NCBI GenBank assembly: GCA_039917615.1
Contig: JBDSJD010000017.1
Span: forward strand, 1-64,000
Direction: 5' to 3'
DNA from: ZC4RG30 sp039917615
GTDB lineage: Bacteria > Pseudomonadota > Gammaproteobacteria > Steroidobacterales > Steroidobacteraceae
Length of the DNA: 64,000 nt
Positions 30,630 to 38,825 of this stretch are shown here, piece by piece. Numbering within the stretch: the stretch's first letter is position 1; each line of letters starts with the position of its first letter. Below the pieces are notes generated by a model that was not told the origin of the DNA, did not search any database, and worked only from the letters and a program-made list of their open reading frames with translations. A program made the translations under genes and the position numbers.

Positions 30630-32635
30630 AACATCTGATCAGGTGGTCGACCTGCGCCGTGGTGCTGCTTGCCTGCACTGCGGGCTGCCAGGGTCCGCAA
30701 TCAGTCGAAGCGACGCCGACTCTGCAGCGGCAGCGCGTCAGCCAGCTTGAGGCGCGCGTGCAGCGCCTGCAGCACATCAATGACATCAAGCGTCTGCAGC
30801 GCACCTATGGCTACTACCTGGACGAGGGCCAGTGGGATGATGCCGCCGATCTGTTTGCCGAACAGGCCACGCTCGAGATCGGCAAGGATGGCGTGTTCCG
30901 CGGCCGCGACCACATCCGTGCCTATTTCCGCGCGCTGGGCGGTGGACGCAATGGCCTTGCTCCGGGCCGGCTCAATGAACAGCTACAGGTCATGCCCCTG
31001 ATCACGATGAACGCGGATGGCCAGCATGCCAACGGCACCTGGCGCGCCATCCTGCTATCCGGCCAGCTTGGCCGCGATGCATTCTGGGGTGAAGGCCCCT
31101 ATGAAATGCAATACGTGCGCGAGAATGGCATCTGGAAGATCAGCAGCCTGCACTGGTTCCAGACCTTGTTCGTTCCCTATGAAGGCGGCTGGGCCAAGAA
31201 TCCGGACGGCAATGAAGGCCGGTTCATCAACTCAGCGCTGCAACCGGATGCGCCCAGCACCGTGCAGTACAAGACCTGGCCCGGCGCGTTTACTCCGCCA
31301 TTCCACTTCCGTGGTCAGTATCCGGGCCTGATGCCGGTCAGCTCATCGATGCAAGTGGCCGGAGAGCGTGCGGGAACGCTCAACAATCGGATCGCGCAGC
31401 TGCTTGTCGACGCACAGCAGCTGACAGACCAGGGCGAGATCGAGACCCTGCAATGCATCTACGGCTTCTATCTCGACAAGGGACTCTGGAGCGAGGCGGT
31501 TGCCCTGCTCAGTGATGATGCGGAGCTTGAAATACAGGGCCGCGGCATATTCCGTGGCCGCCAGCGCATCCTTGAGTACCTGCGAGCCGTCGGTCCCGAA
31601 GGGCTGCAGGCCGGACGGCTGTACGACAATATGCAGCTGCAACCGATCACCCATATCGACCGGTCGGGCGTAACAGCAAAAGCACGCTGGCATGTGTTTT
31701 CGCAACTTGCCCAGCACGGCAAGTTCCACGAGTGGGCCACTGCAGTCCACGAGAACGAATATCAGAAGGCGCCAGACGGCAAATGGAGAATCCGCCGCCT
31801 GCATGTGTATCCGACCATGGTCACGCCCTATGAACAGGGCTGGGGGAAGGTTTCACTGGCTGCATCGCGGTTCGAGCCCACATTGACCCCGGATTCACCC
31901 AGCCGCGGCCCTGCCAGCAACTATGACCGGGCCTTTGTAGCGCCTTTTCATTACGCGCATCCGGTGCGCAAGGCCAGCTCACCTGACCCAGTGCGCGCGA
32001 CGCGCCCTGCACCCGCAGATTCACTCGCGACCGTAGAACGCCAGATCGCCGTTGCGGAAGACCAATTCTCGATCGAAAACATCCAGACCGCGTACGGCTA
32101 CTACCTGGCTACCTTGTTGTGGGACGACCTCACTGCGTTGTTCGCGGATGACGGCACGATCGAGATCGCCCTGCGGGGAATCTACGTGGGCAGGCCGGCA
32201 GTGCGCCGCCACCTGAACCTGTATGGACAGGCCGGGCTCGACGATGGCGTGTTGCACAACCACATGCAGTTCCAGCACGTCATCCACGTGGCGCCCGATG
32301 GCAGCACCGCGAAGCTGCGTTCGCGGGCAATGAGCATGATGGGCAACTACGAGCGCAATGCGACCTGGATGGGCGGCACCTACGAAAACGAATTCGTGAA
32401 GATCGACGGGCGCTGGCGGTTCCACCGCGATCACCTGATCAACACCTATTTCGCAATCTACGAAACGGGCTGGAAAGATATGGTGCCGCGCGCCCCACCT
32501 GGCATTACCGATTCAAATCCGCCCGACCTGCCCCCTTCGATGCCGTTTGACATGTACCCGAAGAACTTCCTGTTACCGTTTCACTACGTGAATCCGGTAA
32601 CAGGCAAGGCATTTCAAGCGCCCGCAACAAACTAG
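30626..32635 (+). CDS. Exported SnoaL/NTF2-like protein, three tandem modules
   Basis: 669 residues. Signal peptide ending in CTAGCQG (possible lipobox). Three modules: RLQRTYGYYLDEGQWDDAA ... GVFRGRDHIRAYF ... GPYEMQYVRENGIWKI; then TLQCIYGFYLDKGLWSEAV ... GIFRGRQRILEYL ... WRIRRLHVY; then NIQTAYGYYLATLLWDD ... GIYVGRPAVRRHL ... TYENEFVKIDGRWRF. Each module or pair closes with a PFHF/PFHY motif. GTG start overlaps the previous stop by four bases. It ends 38 bases from the convergent purA stop. The step from one to three modules along one operon is the notable feature (see findings). Confidence 0.85.
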   Translation: MKHLIRWSTCAVVLLACTAGCQGPQSVEATPTLQRQRVSQLEARVQRLQHINDIKRLQRTYGYYLDEGQWDDAADLFAEQATLEIGKDGVFRGRDHIRAYFRALGGGRNGLAPGRLNEQLQVMPLITMNADGQHANGTWRAILLSGQLGRDAFWGEGPYEMQYVRENGIWKISSLHWFQTLFVPYEGGWAKNPDGNEGRFINSALQPDAPSTVQYKTWPGAFTPPFHFRGQYPGLMPVSSSMQVAGERAGTLNNRIAQLLVDAQQLTDQGEIETLQCIYGFYLDKGLWSEAVALLSDDAELEIQGRGIFRGRQRILEYLRAVGPEGLQAGRLYDNMQLQPITHIDRSGVTAKARWHVFSQLAQHGKFHEWATAVHENEYQKAPDGKWRIRRLHVYPTMVTPYEQGWGKVSLAASRFEPTLTPDSPSRGPASNYDRAFVAPFHYAHPVRKASSPDPVRATRPAPADSLATVERQIAVAEDQFSIENIQTAYGYYLATLLWDDLTALFADDGTIEIALRGIYVGRPAVRRHLNLYGQAGLDDGVLHNHMQFQHVIHVAPDGSTAKLRSRAMSMMGNYERNATWMGGTYENEFVKIDGRWRFHRDHLINTYFAIYETGWKDMVPRAPPGITDSNPPDLPPSMPFDMYPKNFLLPFHYVNPVTGKAFQAPATN

Positions 32636-32673
32636 AAGCGGTAACGCAGGCAGGACAGGAACGCCGCCCTTGT

Positions 32674-33966
32674 TTATGCGAAAGGATGCTTGAGAATGAT
32701 GGTCTGTTCGCGGTCCGGTCCCGTGGAGATGATATCCACTGGCACACCTACCACCGCCTGCATGCGCTCAAGATAGCGCTGCGCATTTATCGGCAACTGC
32801 TCGTAGCGGGTAAGACCAACGGTGGATTCCTGCCAGCCGGGCATGTCTTCATACACCGGCTCGACCGCGCCATAACCTTCTACGAACAGCGGTGGCACTA
32901 CGCTCGTGGATGGCCCCGTGCGATATGCGGTGCAGATGCGGATGGTTGCAAGGCCGTCCAGCACATCCAGCTTGGTGATGCACAGGCCGGAAACGCTGGA
33001 ATGAATGATGGAGCGCCGCAGCGCCACCGCATCAAACCAGCCACAACGGCGCGCCCGTCCAGTCACGGATCCAAATTCATGACCGATCCGCGACAGATGC
33101 TCACCGTTGGCGTCGAACAGCTCTGTCGGGAATGGACCCGCGCCAACCCTTGTGGCGTAGGCCTTCACGATTCCAAGCACATAGTCGAAATTGCGCGGGC
33201 CGAGGCCAGTGCCAGTAGACGCGCCGCCAGCGGTGGTATTGGATGAAGTGACAAACGGGTAGGTGCCGTGGTCGATATCGAGCATCGCACCCTGCGCGCC
33301 TTCAAACAGCACATTGGCGCCATTGCTGCGCAGGTCGGCAAGCTCCTGCGTGACATCAACCACCAGCGGTTTGACGCGCTCGCCCTGTGCCAACAGCGCT
33401 GCATGCGTTGCCGCAAAGTCGATCGGCGGCTGACCGAAATAGCCCGTCAGCACAAAGTTGTGGTAATCGAGGACTTCCGCCAGCTGTGCGGCGAAGCGCT
33501 CGGGATTGAAGAGGTCGGCCAGCCGCAGCGCGCGCCGGGCCACTTTGTCTTCATACGCCGGCCCGATTCCACGACCAGTGGTGCCGATCTTGTTGTCACC
33601 GCGCTTGAGTTCGCGCGCCTTGTCGAGCGCGATGTGCGATGGAAGAATCAGCGGGCAACTGGGCGAGATGCGCAGGCGCTCGAACACCGGCACGCCGCGT
33701 TCGATGAGCGTCTGGCTTTCCTTGAGCAGCGCCTCAAGTGACAGCACCACTCCATTGCCGATGTAACAACGCGCGCCGGCGCGCATGATTCCCGACGGGA
33801 TCAGCGACAGCACATGCTTCTGGCCATTGATGACCAGCGTATGTCCGGCATTGTGGCCGCCCTGGAAGCGCGCCACCGCGACGGCCCGGTCGGTCAGCAG
33901 GTCGACGACCTTGCCCTTGCCTTCATCGCCCCACTGGGTGCCGATGACAATTACGAAACGACCCAT
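32674..33966 (-). CDS. purA: Adenylosuccinate synthetase
   Basis: 430 residues, the normal family length. It makes adenylosuccinate from IMP, aspartate and GTP in AMP synthesis. N-terminal P-loop-like GTQWGDEGKGK with the catalytic Asp, NAGHTLV, GTTGRGIGPAYEDK, FEGAQGAMLDIDHGTYPFVTSSN (read as FEGAQG and DIDHGTYPFVTSSN) and RRCGWFDAV are intact. Start ATG 33966 (MGRFVIVIG) has GAAGG upstream. It is the last gene of the nnrD-to-purA series, in the same place as in E. coli. Confidence 0.98.
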   Translation of the reverse strand: MGRFVIVIGTQWGDEGKGKVVDLLTDRAVAVARFQGGHNAGHTLVINGQKHVLSLIPSGIMRAGARCYIGNGVVLSLEALLKESQTLIERGVPVFERLRISPSCPLILPSHIALDKARELKRGDNKIGTTGRGIGPAYEDKVARRALRLADLFNPERFAAQLAEVLDYHNFVLTGYFGQPPIDFAATHAALLAQGERVKPLVVDVTQELADLRSNGANVLFEGAQGAMLDIDHGTYPFVTSSNTTAGGASTGTGLGPRNFDYVLGIVKAYATRVGAGPFPTELFDANGEHLSRIGHEFGSVTGRARRCGWFDAVALRRSIIHSSVSGLCITKLDVLDGLATIRICTAYRTGPSTSVVPPLFVEGYGAVEPVYEDMPGWQESTVGLTRYEQLPINAQRYLERMQAVVGVPVDIISTGPDREQTIILKHPFA

Positions 33967-33979
33967 TTCCAGCCTTCTT

Positions 33980-34177
33980 TCAGGAGCGGACAAAAAACAG
34001 CAGCAACAGACCGGCACCCATGCTGACCACCCCCGCGATCCGCAGTTCGCGCTCCGCCATCTGCGACAGCTGGGCAAACACCCGCTTGGTCGCAGCCGGA
34101 TTCAGGAACGGCAGCAGGCCCTCCAGCACCAGCAGGATGGCAAGCGCCGCCAGCAGATCCGTCCAGGCAAAGTTCAA
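33980..34177 (-). CDS. yjeT: DUF2065 family small membrane protein (YjeT-like)
   Basis: 65 residues with two predicted membrane helices (about 6-24 and 46-63), basic at the C-terminus. The sequence LVLEGLLPFLNP is the DUF2065 hallmark. In E. coli the homologue yjeT lies exactly between hflC and purA, as here. The only reasonable start is TTG at 34177, 28 bases after the hflC stop. Function unknown. Confidence 0.85.
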   Translation of the reverse strand: MNFAWTDLLAALAILLVLEGLLPFLNPAATKRVFAQLSQMAERELRIAGVVSMGAGLLLLFFVRS

Positions 34178-34205
34178 GAGCGCAATTCCCCGGCGCGCCT
34201 CGACG

Positions 34206-35075
34206 CTAGCGCCGACCTGATGAATTCAGGTACTTGAAAAATTCACCCTCGGGCGACACCACCCAGACGTCGCCTTCGCGCGCCAGCGAAGCGCGGTAGG
34301 CCTGCAGGCTGCGGTAGAACGCATAGAACTCGGGCGACTTGCCATAGGCTTGTGCGGAAAGCCGCGAGGCCAGCGCGTCGCCCTCGCCCCGCAGCCGCTG
34401 TGCGTCGCGCTGCGCCTTGGCCAGCAGTTCCGTGCGCTCGCGGTCGGCACCGGCCGTGATCCGCGCCCTGTCGGCGCTGCCTTCCGCACGCAACTGCTTG
34501 CCGCGCGCAACGAAGCTTTCCTGCATGCGCTGGTAAACCGAACCACTGACCTCCGGGGGCAGCGAGATGCTTTGCACCCGTACGTCGATGAGTTCAATGC
34601 CCAGTTCATTGCCGGATTCGCTGGCGCGACTGAACATGTCGCCGGTAAAGGCCGTGCGTTCGGTGACAACAATATCCTGCAAGGTGCGTCGCGCGACGAC
34701 ACCCTTGATGCCGTCCTTGACATTGTCGCCCAGGCGCAGCGATGCCAGATCGGGATTGCCGTTGGTGGTGCGGTAGTACCGGGCCGGATCCTTGACGCGC
34801 CATTTGACGTAGAAATCGACGATCAGCGCCTTGTTTTCGCTGGTCAGGAAGGTCTCGCCGTCGTAGCGCTGCGTGATGATGCGACGTTCGAAGCGACGCA
34901 CATTGTCGATGAGGGGCATCTTCAGATGCAGGCCCGGCTGATAGGCCGCGTCGATGATTTCACCGAAGCGCATGCGGATGGCGACCTCGGTTTCGCTGAC
35001 CTGGAACAGCGAACTGCCTGCAAGGATGACTACCAGCGCCAGGGCCAGAAGAATCGGCGATGCACGCGAGGGCAT
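34206..35075 (-). CDS. hflC: HflC, regulator of FtsH protease
   Basis: 289 residues. One N-terminal transmembrane helix (about 7-25) and a prohibitin/SPFH domain (VSETEVAIRMRFGEI, QPGLHLKMP, DFYVKWRVKDP, ALASRLSAQAYGKSPEFYAFYRSL in two stretches). HflC pairs with HflK around FtsH in the inner membrane with the bulk in the periplasm. Its ATG shares a base with the hflK stop (TGATG), so the two are coupled. GGAG lies eight bases upstream. Confidence 0.97.
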   Translation of the reverse strand: MPSRASPILLALALVVILAGSSLFQVSETEVAIRMRFGEIIDAAYQPGLHLKMPLIDNVRRFERRIITQRYDGETFLTSENKALIVDFYVKWRVKDPARYYRTTNGNPDLASLRLGDNVKDGIKGVVARRTLQDIVVTERTAFTGDMFSRASESGNELGIELIDVRVQSISLPPEVSGSVYQRMQESFVARGKQLRAEGSADRARITAGADRERTELLAKAQRDAQRLRGEGDALASRLSAQAYGKSPEFYAFYRSLQAYRASLAREGDVWVVSPEGEFFKYLNSSGRR

Positions 35076-36214
35076 CAGCGCACTCCCCGGCTGCGGCCGT
35101 CAATCGTGACCGCCGGAGCTTCTTCCGCGGGCGCTGCTGCAGCCGGCGCAGGGGTGGCGGCGCGAGGCGCAACGCGCTCAAGCAGCTTGTCGAGCGGCAG
35201 GTAGATCATGTTGCCACCCGACCCACCCTTTGAGTCGAGAATGATTTTCTTCGACTGATACATGATGTTTTCAATCGTCTCGATATACATGCGCTGGCGG
35301 GTAACTTCCGGCGCCAGCGCATACGCGGTGTAGACGCTGTTGAAACGCGCCACGTCGCCTTCTGCCAGCGAGACCACCTGGGCCTTGTAGCCTTCTGCAT
35401 CCTGCAGCATCTTCTGCGCATCGCCCTCGGCCTTGGGCAGGATGTCGTTGACGTATGACTGCGCTTCCTGGCTGTACCGCTCTTTGTCTTCGATCGCCTT
35501 GTTGGCGTCGCGCTGCGACGCCAACACCTCGTCCGGCACCTGCACGTTGGTGAGGTTCACGCTGACGATCCGAATGCCGCTGTTGTAACTGTCGAGCGTG
35601 CGCTGGATGAGATCGCGTGCACTGGTTGTGATCTGCTGGCGGGCCACGCCGAGCACACCATCGAGATTGGTCTGACCCACTATTTCACGAATGGCGCTTT
35701 CGCTGACTACGGCCAGCGTATTCTCGACATCCTTCACCTGGAACAGCACTTTTACCGGGTCGGCTTTCTGGTACTGGATTGCCGCGCGGATCTCCACCAG
35801 GTTCACATCTGAAGTCAGCATGAGCGAGCGATATTCGACGCTATTCACGGCCGACACGTTCACCTTGGTGACCTTTTCGATGGGCCAGGGAAAGGCGATT
35901 CCCACGCCTTCACCCCGGACCGAGCTGAAGCGGCCGAAGCGCTGGATCACGCCCTTGTCGGAAGCATCGATCTGGAACAGGCCGGTCGACAGCCACACGG
36001 TCAGAACCAGTGCGGCCAGCAACCAGCCAAGCCGGCCGGAAGGCGCATCGCTGCTGCCACCTGCCGGCGATTCGCCCGGAATTCCACCCAGAATGGACTG
36101 CAGGCGCTCTTGCCAGCCTTTTATGATTTCATTGAAGCCGCCGCCGGACTGACCGGCCGCACGCTTCTTGCCCCGAGGCGATTCACCCCGGTTTCCAGGC
36201 TCGTTCCAGGCCAT
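35075..36214 (-). CDS. hflK: HflK, regulator of FtsH protease
   Basis: 379 residues. A Gly/Arg-rich cytoplasmic N-terminus (MAWNEPGNRGES), one transmembrane helix (about 64-84), then an SPFH domain (IDASDKGVIQRFGRF, FPWPIEKVTKVNV, VNLTNVQVPDEVLASQ). The C-terminus is Ala/Pro-rich. Begins right after the hflX stop (TAGATG) and overlaps the hflC start. Length and order match the E. coli hflXKC locus. Confidence 0.97.
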   Translation of the reverse strand: MAWNEPGNRGESPRGKKRAAGQSGGGFNEIIKGWQERLQSILGGIPGESPAGGSSDAPSGRLGWLLAALVLTVWLSTGLFQIDASDKGVIQRFGRFSSVRGEGVGIAFPWPIEKVTKVNVSAVNSVEYRSLMLTSDVNLVEIRAAIQYQKADPVKVLFQVKDVENTLAVVSESAIREIVGQTNLDGVLGVARQQITTSARDLIQRTLDSYNSGIRIVSVNLTNVQVPDEVLASQRDANKAIEDKERYSQEAQSYVNDILPKAEGDAQKMLQDAEGYKAQVVSLAEGDVARFNSVYTAYALAPEVTRQRMYIETIENIMYQSKKIILDSKGGSGGNMIYLPLDKLLERVAPRAATPAPAAAAPAEEAPAVTIDGRSRGVR

Positions 36215-37573
36215 CTAATTTCGCTTTGCGCGCCAGTTTTCGGTTATCGCCGTCCTGATGAACGGCGATGCGTTACCCGGGGATTCTAGGGTATCGCCAT
36301 CGGCAGGAACAAGTTTCGCACCCGGCACGCGCAGAATGGCCGCGAGTTCTGCATCAGGAAGGTCCAGCTCCAGTTCCAGGGCGTCTTCCAGGCTGCGTTC
36401 ACCCTGCACGACACCCGCCGCATACAGGCGCGCACGCGCGGCACCCGCCGCCAGCGGCAGCTGCACGCGCACCCGGTGCACCGCGCGCGCTAGTCGCTCC
36501 GCAACCGCCAGCCCGAGCAGATCCAGACCCTGCCCGCTGGCAGCGCTGATCCATACCGCCTGCACGGTGCCGTCCTCAGCGCGGTCGACGCGTGGCTGAT
36601 CTTCCAGCCGGTCGATCTTGTTGAAAACCCGGATGCCGGGAATGGCATCGGCGCCAATCTGCTGAAGCACACTGTCGACCTGGGCAATGTGCTCGGCGCG
36701 CCGTGGATCGCTGGCGTCGATTACATGCAACAACAGCGTCGCTTCGCGGGCTTCTGTCAGCGTGGACTGGAACGCGGCTACCAGTTCGTGCGGCAGGTCC
36801 CGGATGAAGCCCACCGTATCAGCGACCACCACCTGCGTGCCGCCGGGCAGTTTCAGTCGGCGCACAGTGGGATCGAGTGTCGCGAACAATTGATCGGCAA
36901 TGTATACCTGCTCGCCGGTGAGGCTGCGAAACAGCGTGGACTTGCCCGCGTTGGTATAACCGACCAGTGCAATAGAAGGGATGGGTATGGCGACGCGGGC
37001 GCTGCGTCCGGTCTCGCGCTGCTGCTTGAGTTTTTCCAGACGCTGCGTCAGCACCCGCACGCGCTGACCGAGCAGCCGGCGATCGGTTTCCAGCTGCGTT
37101 TCACCGGGACCGCGCAAGCCAATGCCACCGCCACGTTGCCGCTCAAGGTGAGTCCAGCCCCGCACCAGCCGGCTGGCGATGTGCTTGAGCTGCGCCAGCT
37201 CGACCTGCAGCTTGCCTTCGTGGCTCTTGGCACGCTGCGCGAATATGTCGAGGATCAGCCCGTTGCGGTCCAGCACGCGTTTGCCCGTGAGCTTCTCGAG
37301 ATTGCGTTCCTGACTGGGTGACAGAGGATGATCAACCAGGATGATGTCGGCTTCGCAGGCCTCGGCCTCCAGGCGGATTTGTTCCGCCTTGCCACTGCCC
37401 ACAAAAAAACGCGGATCCGGTCGCTGTCGCGTGCCGGTGATCGTGGCCACAGGGATTGCTCCAGCTGAGGTCGCCAACTGTGTGAACTCACTGAGATCTT
37501 CTGGATCCAGTGGAGCGCCCAGGCCCAGACGCACGAGCACAGCCCGCTCACCAGTGCGTGGACGCTCGAACAT
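36215..37573 (-). CDS. hflX: Ribosome-associated GTPase HflX
   Basis: 452 residues. The HflX N-domain includes FFVGSGKAEQIR and DHPLSPSQERNLEK, then GGIGLRGPGETQLE. The G domain begins near residue 200 with G1 GYTNAGKST, G3 DTVGFIRDLP and G4 NKID. A C-terminal region follows. HflX splits or rescues stalled ribosomes. The ATG overlaps the hfq stop (TGATG). Somewhat longer than the E. coli protein. Confidence 0.96.
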   Translation of the reverse strand: MFERPRTGERAVLVRLGLGAPLDPEDLSEFTQLATSAGAIPVATITGTRQRPDPRFFVGSGKAEQIRLEAEACEADIILVDHPLSPSQERNLEKLTGKRVLDRNGLILDIFAQRAKSHEGKLQVELAQLKHIASRLVRGWTHLERQRGGGIGLRGPGETQLETDRRLLGQRVRVLTQRLEKLKQQRETGRSARVAIPIPSIALVGYTNAGKSTLFRSLTGEQVYIADQLFATLDPTVRRLKLPGGTQVVVADTVGFIRDLPHELVAAFQSTLTEAREATLLLHVIDASDPRRAEHIAQVDSVLQQIGADAIPGIRVFNKIDRLEDQPRVDRAEDGTVQAVWISAASGQGLDLLGLAVAERLARAVHRVRVQLPLAAGAARARLYAAGVVQGERSLEDALELELDLPDAELAAILRVPGAKLVPADGDTLESPGNASPFIRTAITENWRAKRN

Positions 37574-37830
37574 CAGCTCGCGGCGCTCTCCAGGGCGGCT
37601 TCTTCCTCTTCGATACCAGGAACACGAACATTGCGCGCCGGCACGACCGTGGAAATGGCGTGCTTGTAAACCATCTGATTGACGCTGTTCTTCAACAGCA
37701 CCACGAACTGGTCGAAGGAATCGATGGTTCCCTGCAGCTTGATCCCGTTGACCAGGTAGATCGAGACCGGAACACGCTCCTTGCGCAGTGCATTCAGGAA
37801 TGGATCCTGAAGCGATTGGGTCTTTGCCAA
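37573..37830 (-). CDS. hfq: RNA chaperone Hfq
   Basis: 85 residues with the chosen start. The Sm fold is almost invariant: QSLQDPFLNALRKERVPVSI, LVNGIKLQGTIDSFDQFV, and VYKHAISTVVPAR (YKH motif). Hfq binds sRNAs and U-rich mRNA sites. I start it at TTG 37830 because TAAGGAG lies six bases upstream and the product then aligns with the usual MAKGQSLQ start. An in-frame ATG at 37860, five bases after miaA, would add ten residues (MQETKNKENI). The acidic tail EEEEAALES is short. Confidence 0.95.
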   Translation of the reverse strand: MAKTQSLQDPFLNALRKERVPVSIYLVNGIKLQGTIDSFDQFVVLLKNSVNQMVYKHAISTVVPARNVRVPGIEEEEAALESAAS

Positions 37831-37864
37831 GATATTCTCCTTATTCTTAGTCTCTTGCATCTTA

Positions 37865-38821
37865 TCACGCGGGTTGCATGGCTTCGATCAACGCCCGCAA
37901 CATTTGTTCCATCGTTGGTAAGTCAAATGGGTCCCCTCGCAATTTGTAGGATTCGTCTGGCAGCAAAGTGTCAGACCGAAGCCAGGTCAGCTGCCGCTTC
38001 GCCAGCTGACGGGTGGCATACACGGCCCGCTCTGCTGCAACTGCGAGCGTCTCTTCTCCCCGACAAAACGCGATCAATTGCCGGTAACCCACCAACCGCA
38101 TTGCAGCGGACTTTTCCGAGAGCGTTTCGCGGGCCAGCAATTTACTGACTTCCGCAGGAAATCCTGCAGCAATCATGGCATCCAGCCTTGCAGCCAATGC
38201 CGCATGCAGCAAATTGCGCTGCGTCGGCTGCAGCACGCAGATCTTCCAGTCGCAAAATGACGACGGTGGCGAACTGCTGCGCCAATGATCCGACAGGGTG
38301 CGGCCGGATAGTTCGAGCACTTCAAGCGCACGCTGGATTCGCTGCGCGTCGTTGGCGTGAATCCGGGCGGCGCTTTGCGGATCCCTTGCTGCAAGTTCAG
38401 CGTGCAACGCAGGCCACCCCGCGATGCGGGCGCGCGCATCGATGAGCGCGCGCAGCTGCAGGTTCGCAGTTGGCAGCGGTGCAATTCCCTGGAAGAGTGC
38501 GCGGAAGTACAGCATCGTTCCGCCGACCAGCAGCGGCACGCGCCCGCGGGCCGTGATCTCCTGCAGCAGGTTCAGGCAGTCGCCGCGGAATTCGCCGGCG
38601 GAATACACCTGCTCCGGCTCGCGGATGTCGATGAGATGATGAGGCACGAAGCTGCGCTCGGCAGCGGTGGGTTTGGCGGTGCCGATATCCATGCCGCGAT
38701 ACACCTGCGCCGAATCGACGCTGATGATCTCCACCGGCAACGCTGCGGCAATGCGCATGGCCAGTGCGCTCTTGCCGCAGCCGGTTGGGCCGAGTATGGC
38801 GATGGCCGGCGGCAGCACCAC
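37865..38821 (-). CDS. miaA: tRNA dimethylallyltransferase
   Basis: 318 residues. Prenylates A37 of tRNAs reading UNN codons. P-loop GPTGCGKS at residues 11-18, SVDSAQVYRGMDIGTAKPT, HHLIDIREP and LVGGTMLYFRAL are intact, with a central DAQRIQRALEV segment. The start is GTG at 38821 (a second GTG follows directly), four bases after the mutL stop. Order mutL-miaA-hfq is the standard gammaproteobacterial arrangement. Confidence 0.96.
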   Translation of the reverse strand: MVLPPAIAILGPTGCGKSALAMRIAAALPVEIISVDSAQVYRGMDIGTAKPTAAERSFVPHHLIDIREPEQVYSAGEFRGDCLNLLQEITARGRVPLLVGGTMLYFRALFQGIAPLPTANLQLRALIDARARIAGWPALHAELAARDPQSAARIHANDAQRIQRALEVLELSGRTLSDHWRSSSPPSSFCDWKICVLQPTQRNLLHAALAARLDAMIAAGFPAEVSKLLARETLSEKSAAMRLVGYRQLIAFCRGEETLAVAAERAVYATRQLAKRQLTWLRSDTLLPDESYKLRGDPFDLPTMEQMLRALIEAMQPA

Positions 38822-38825
38822 CGCG

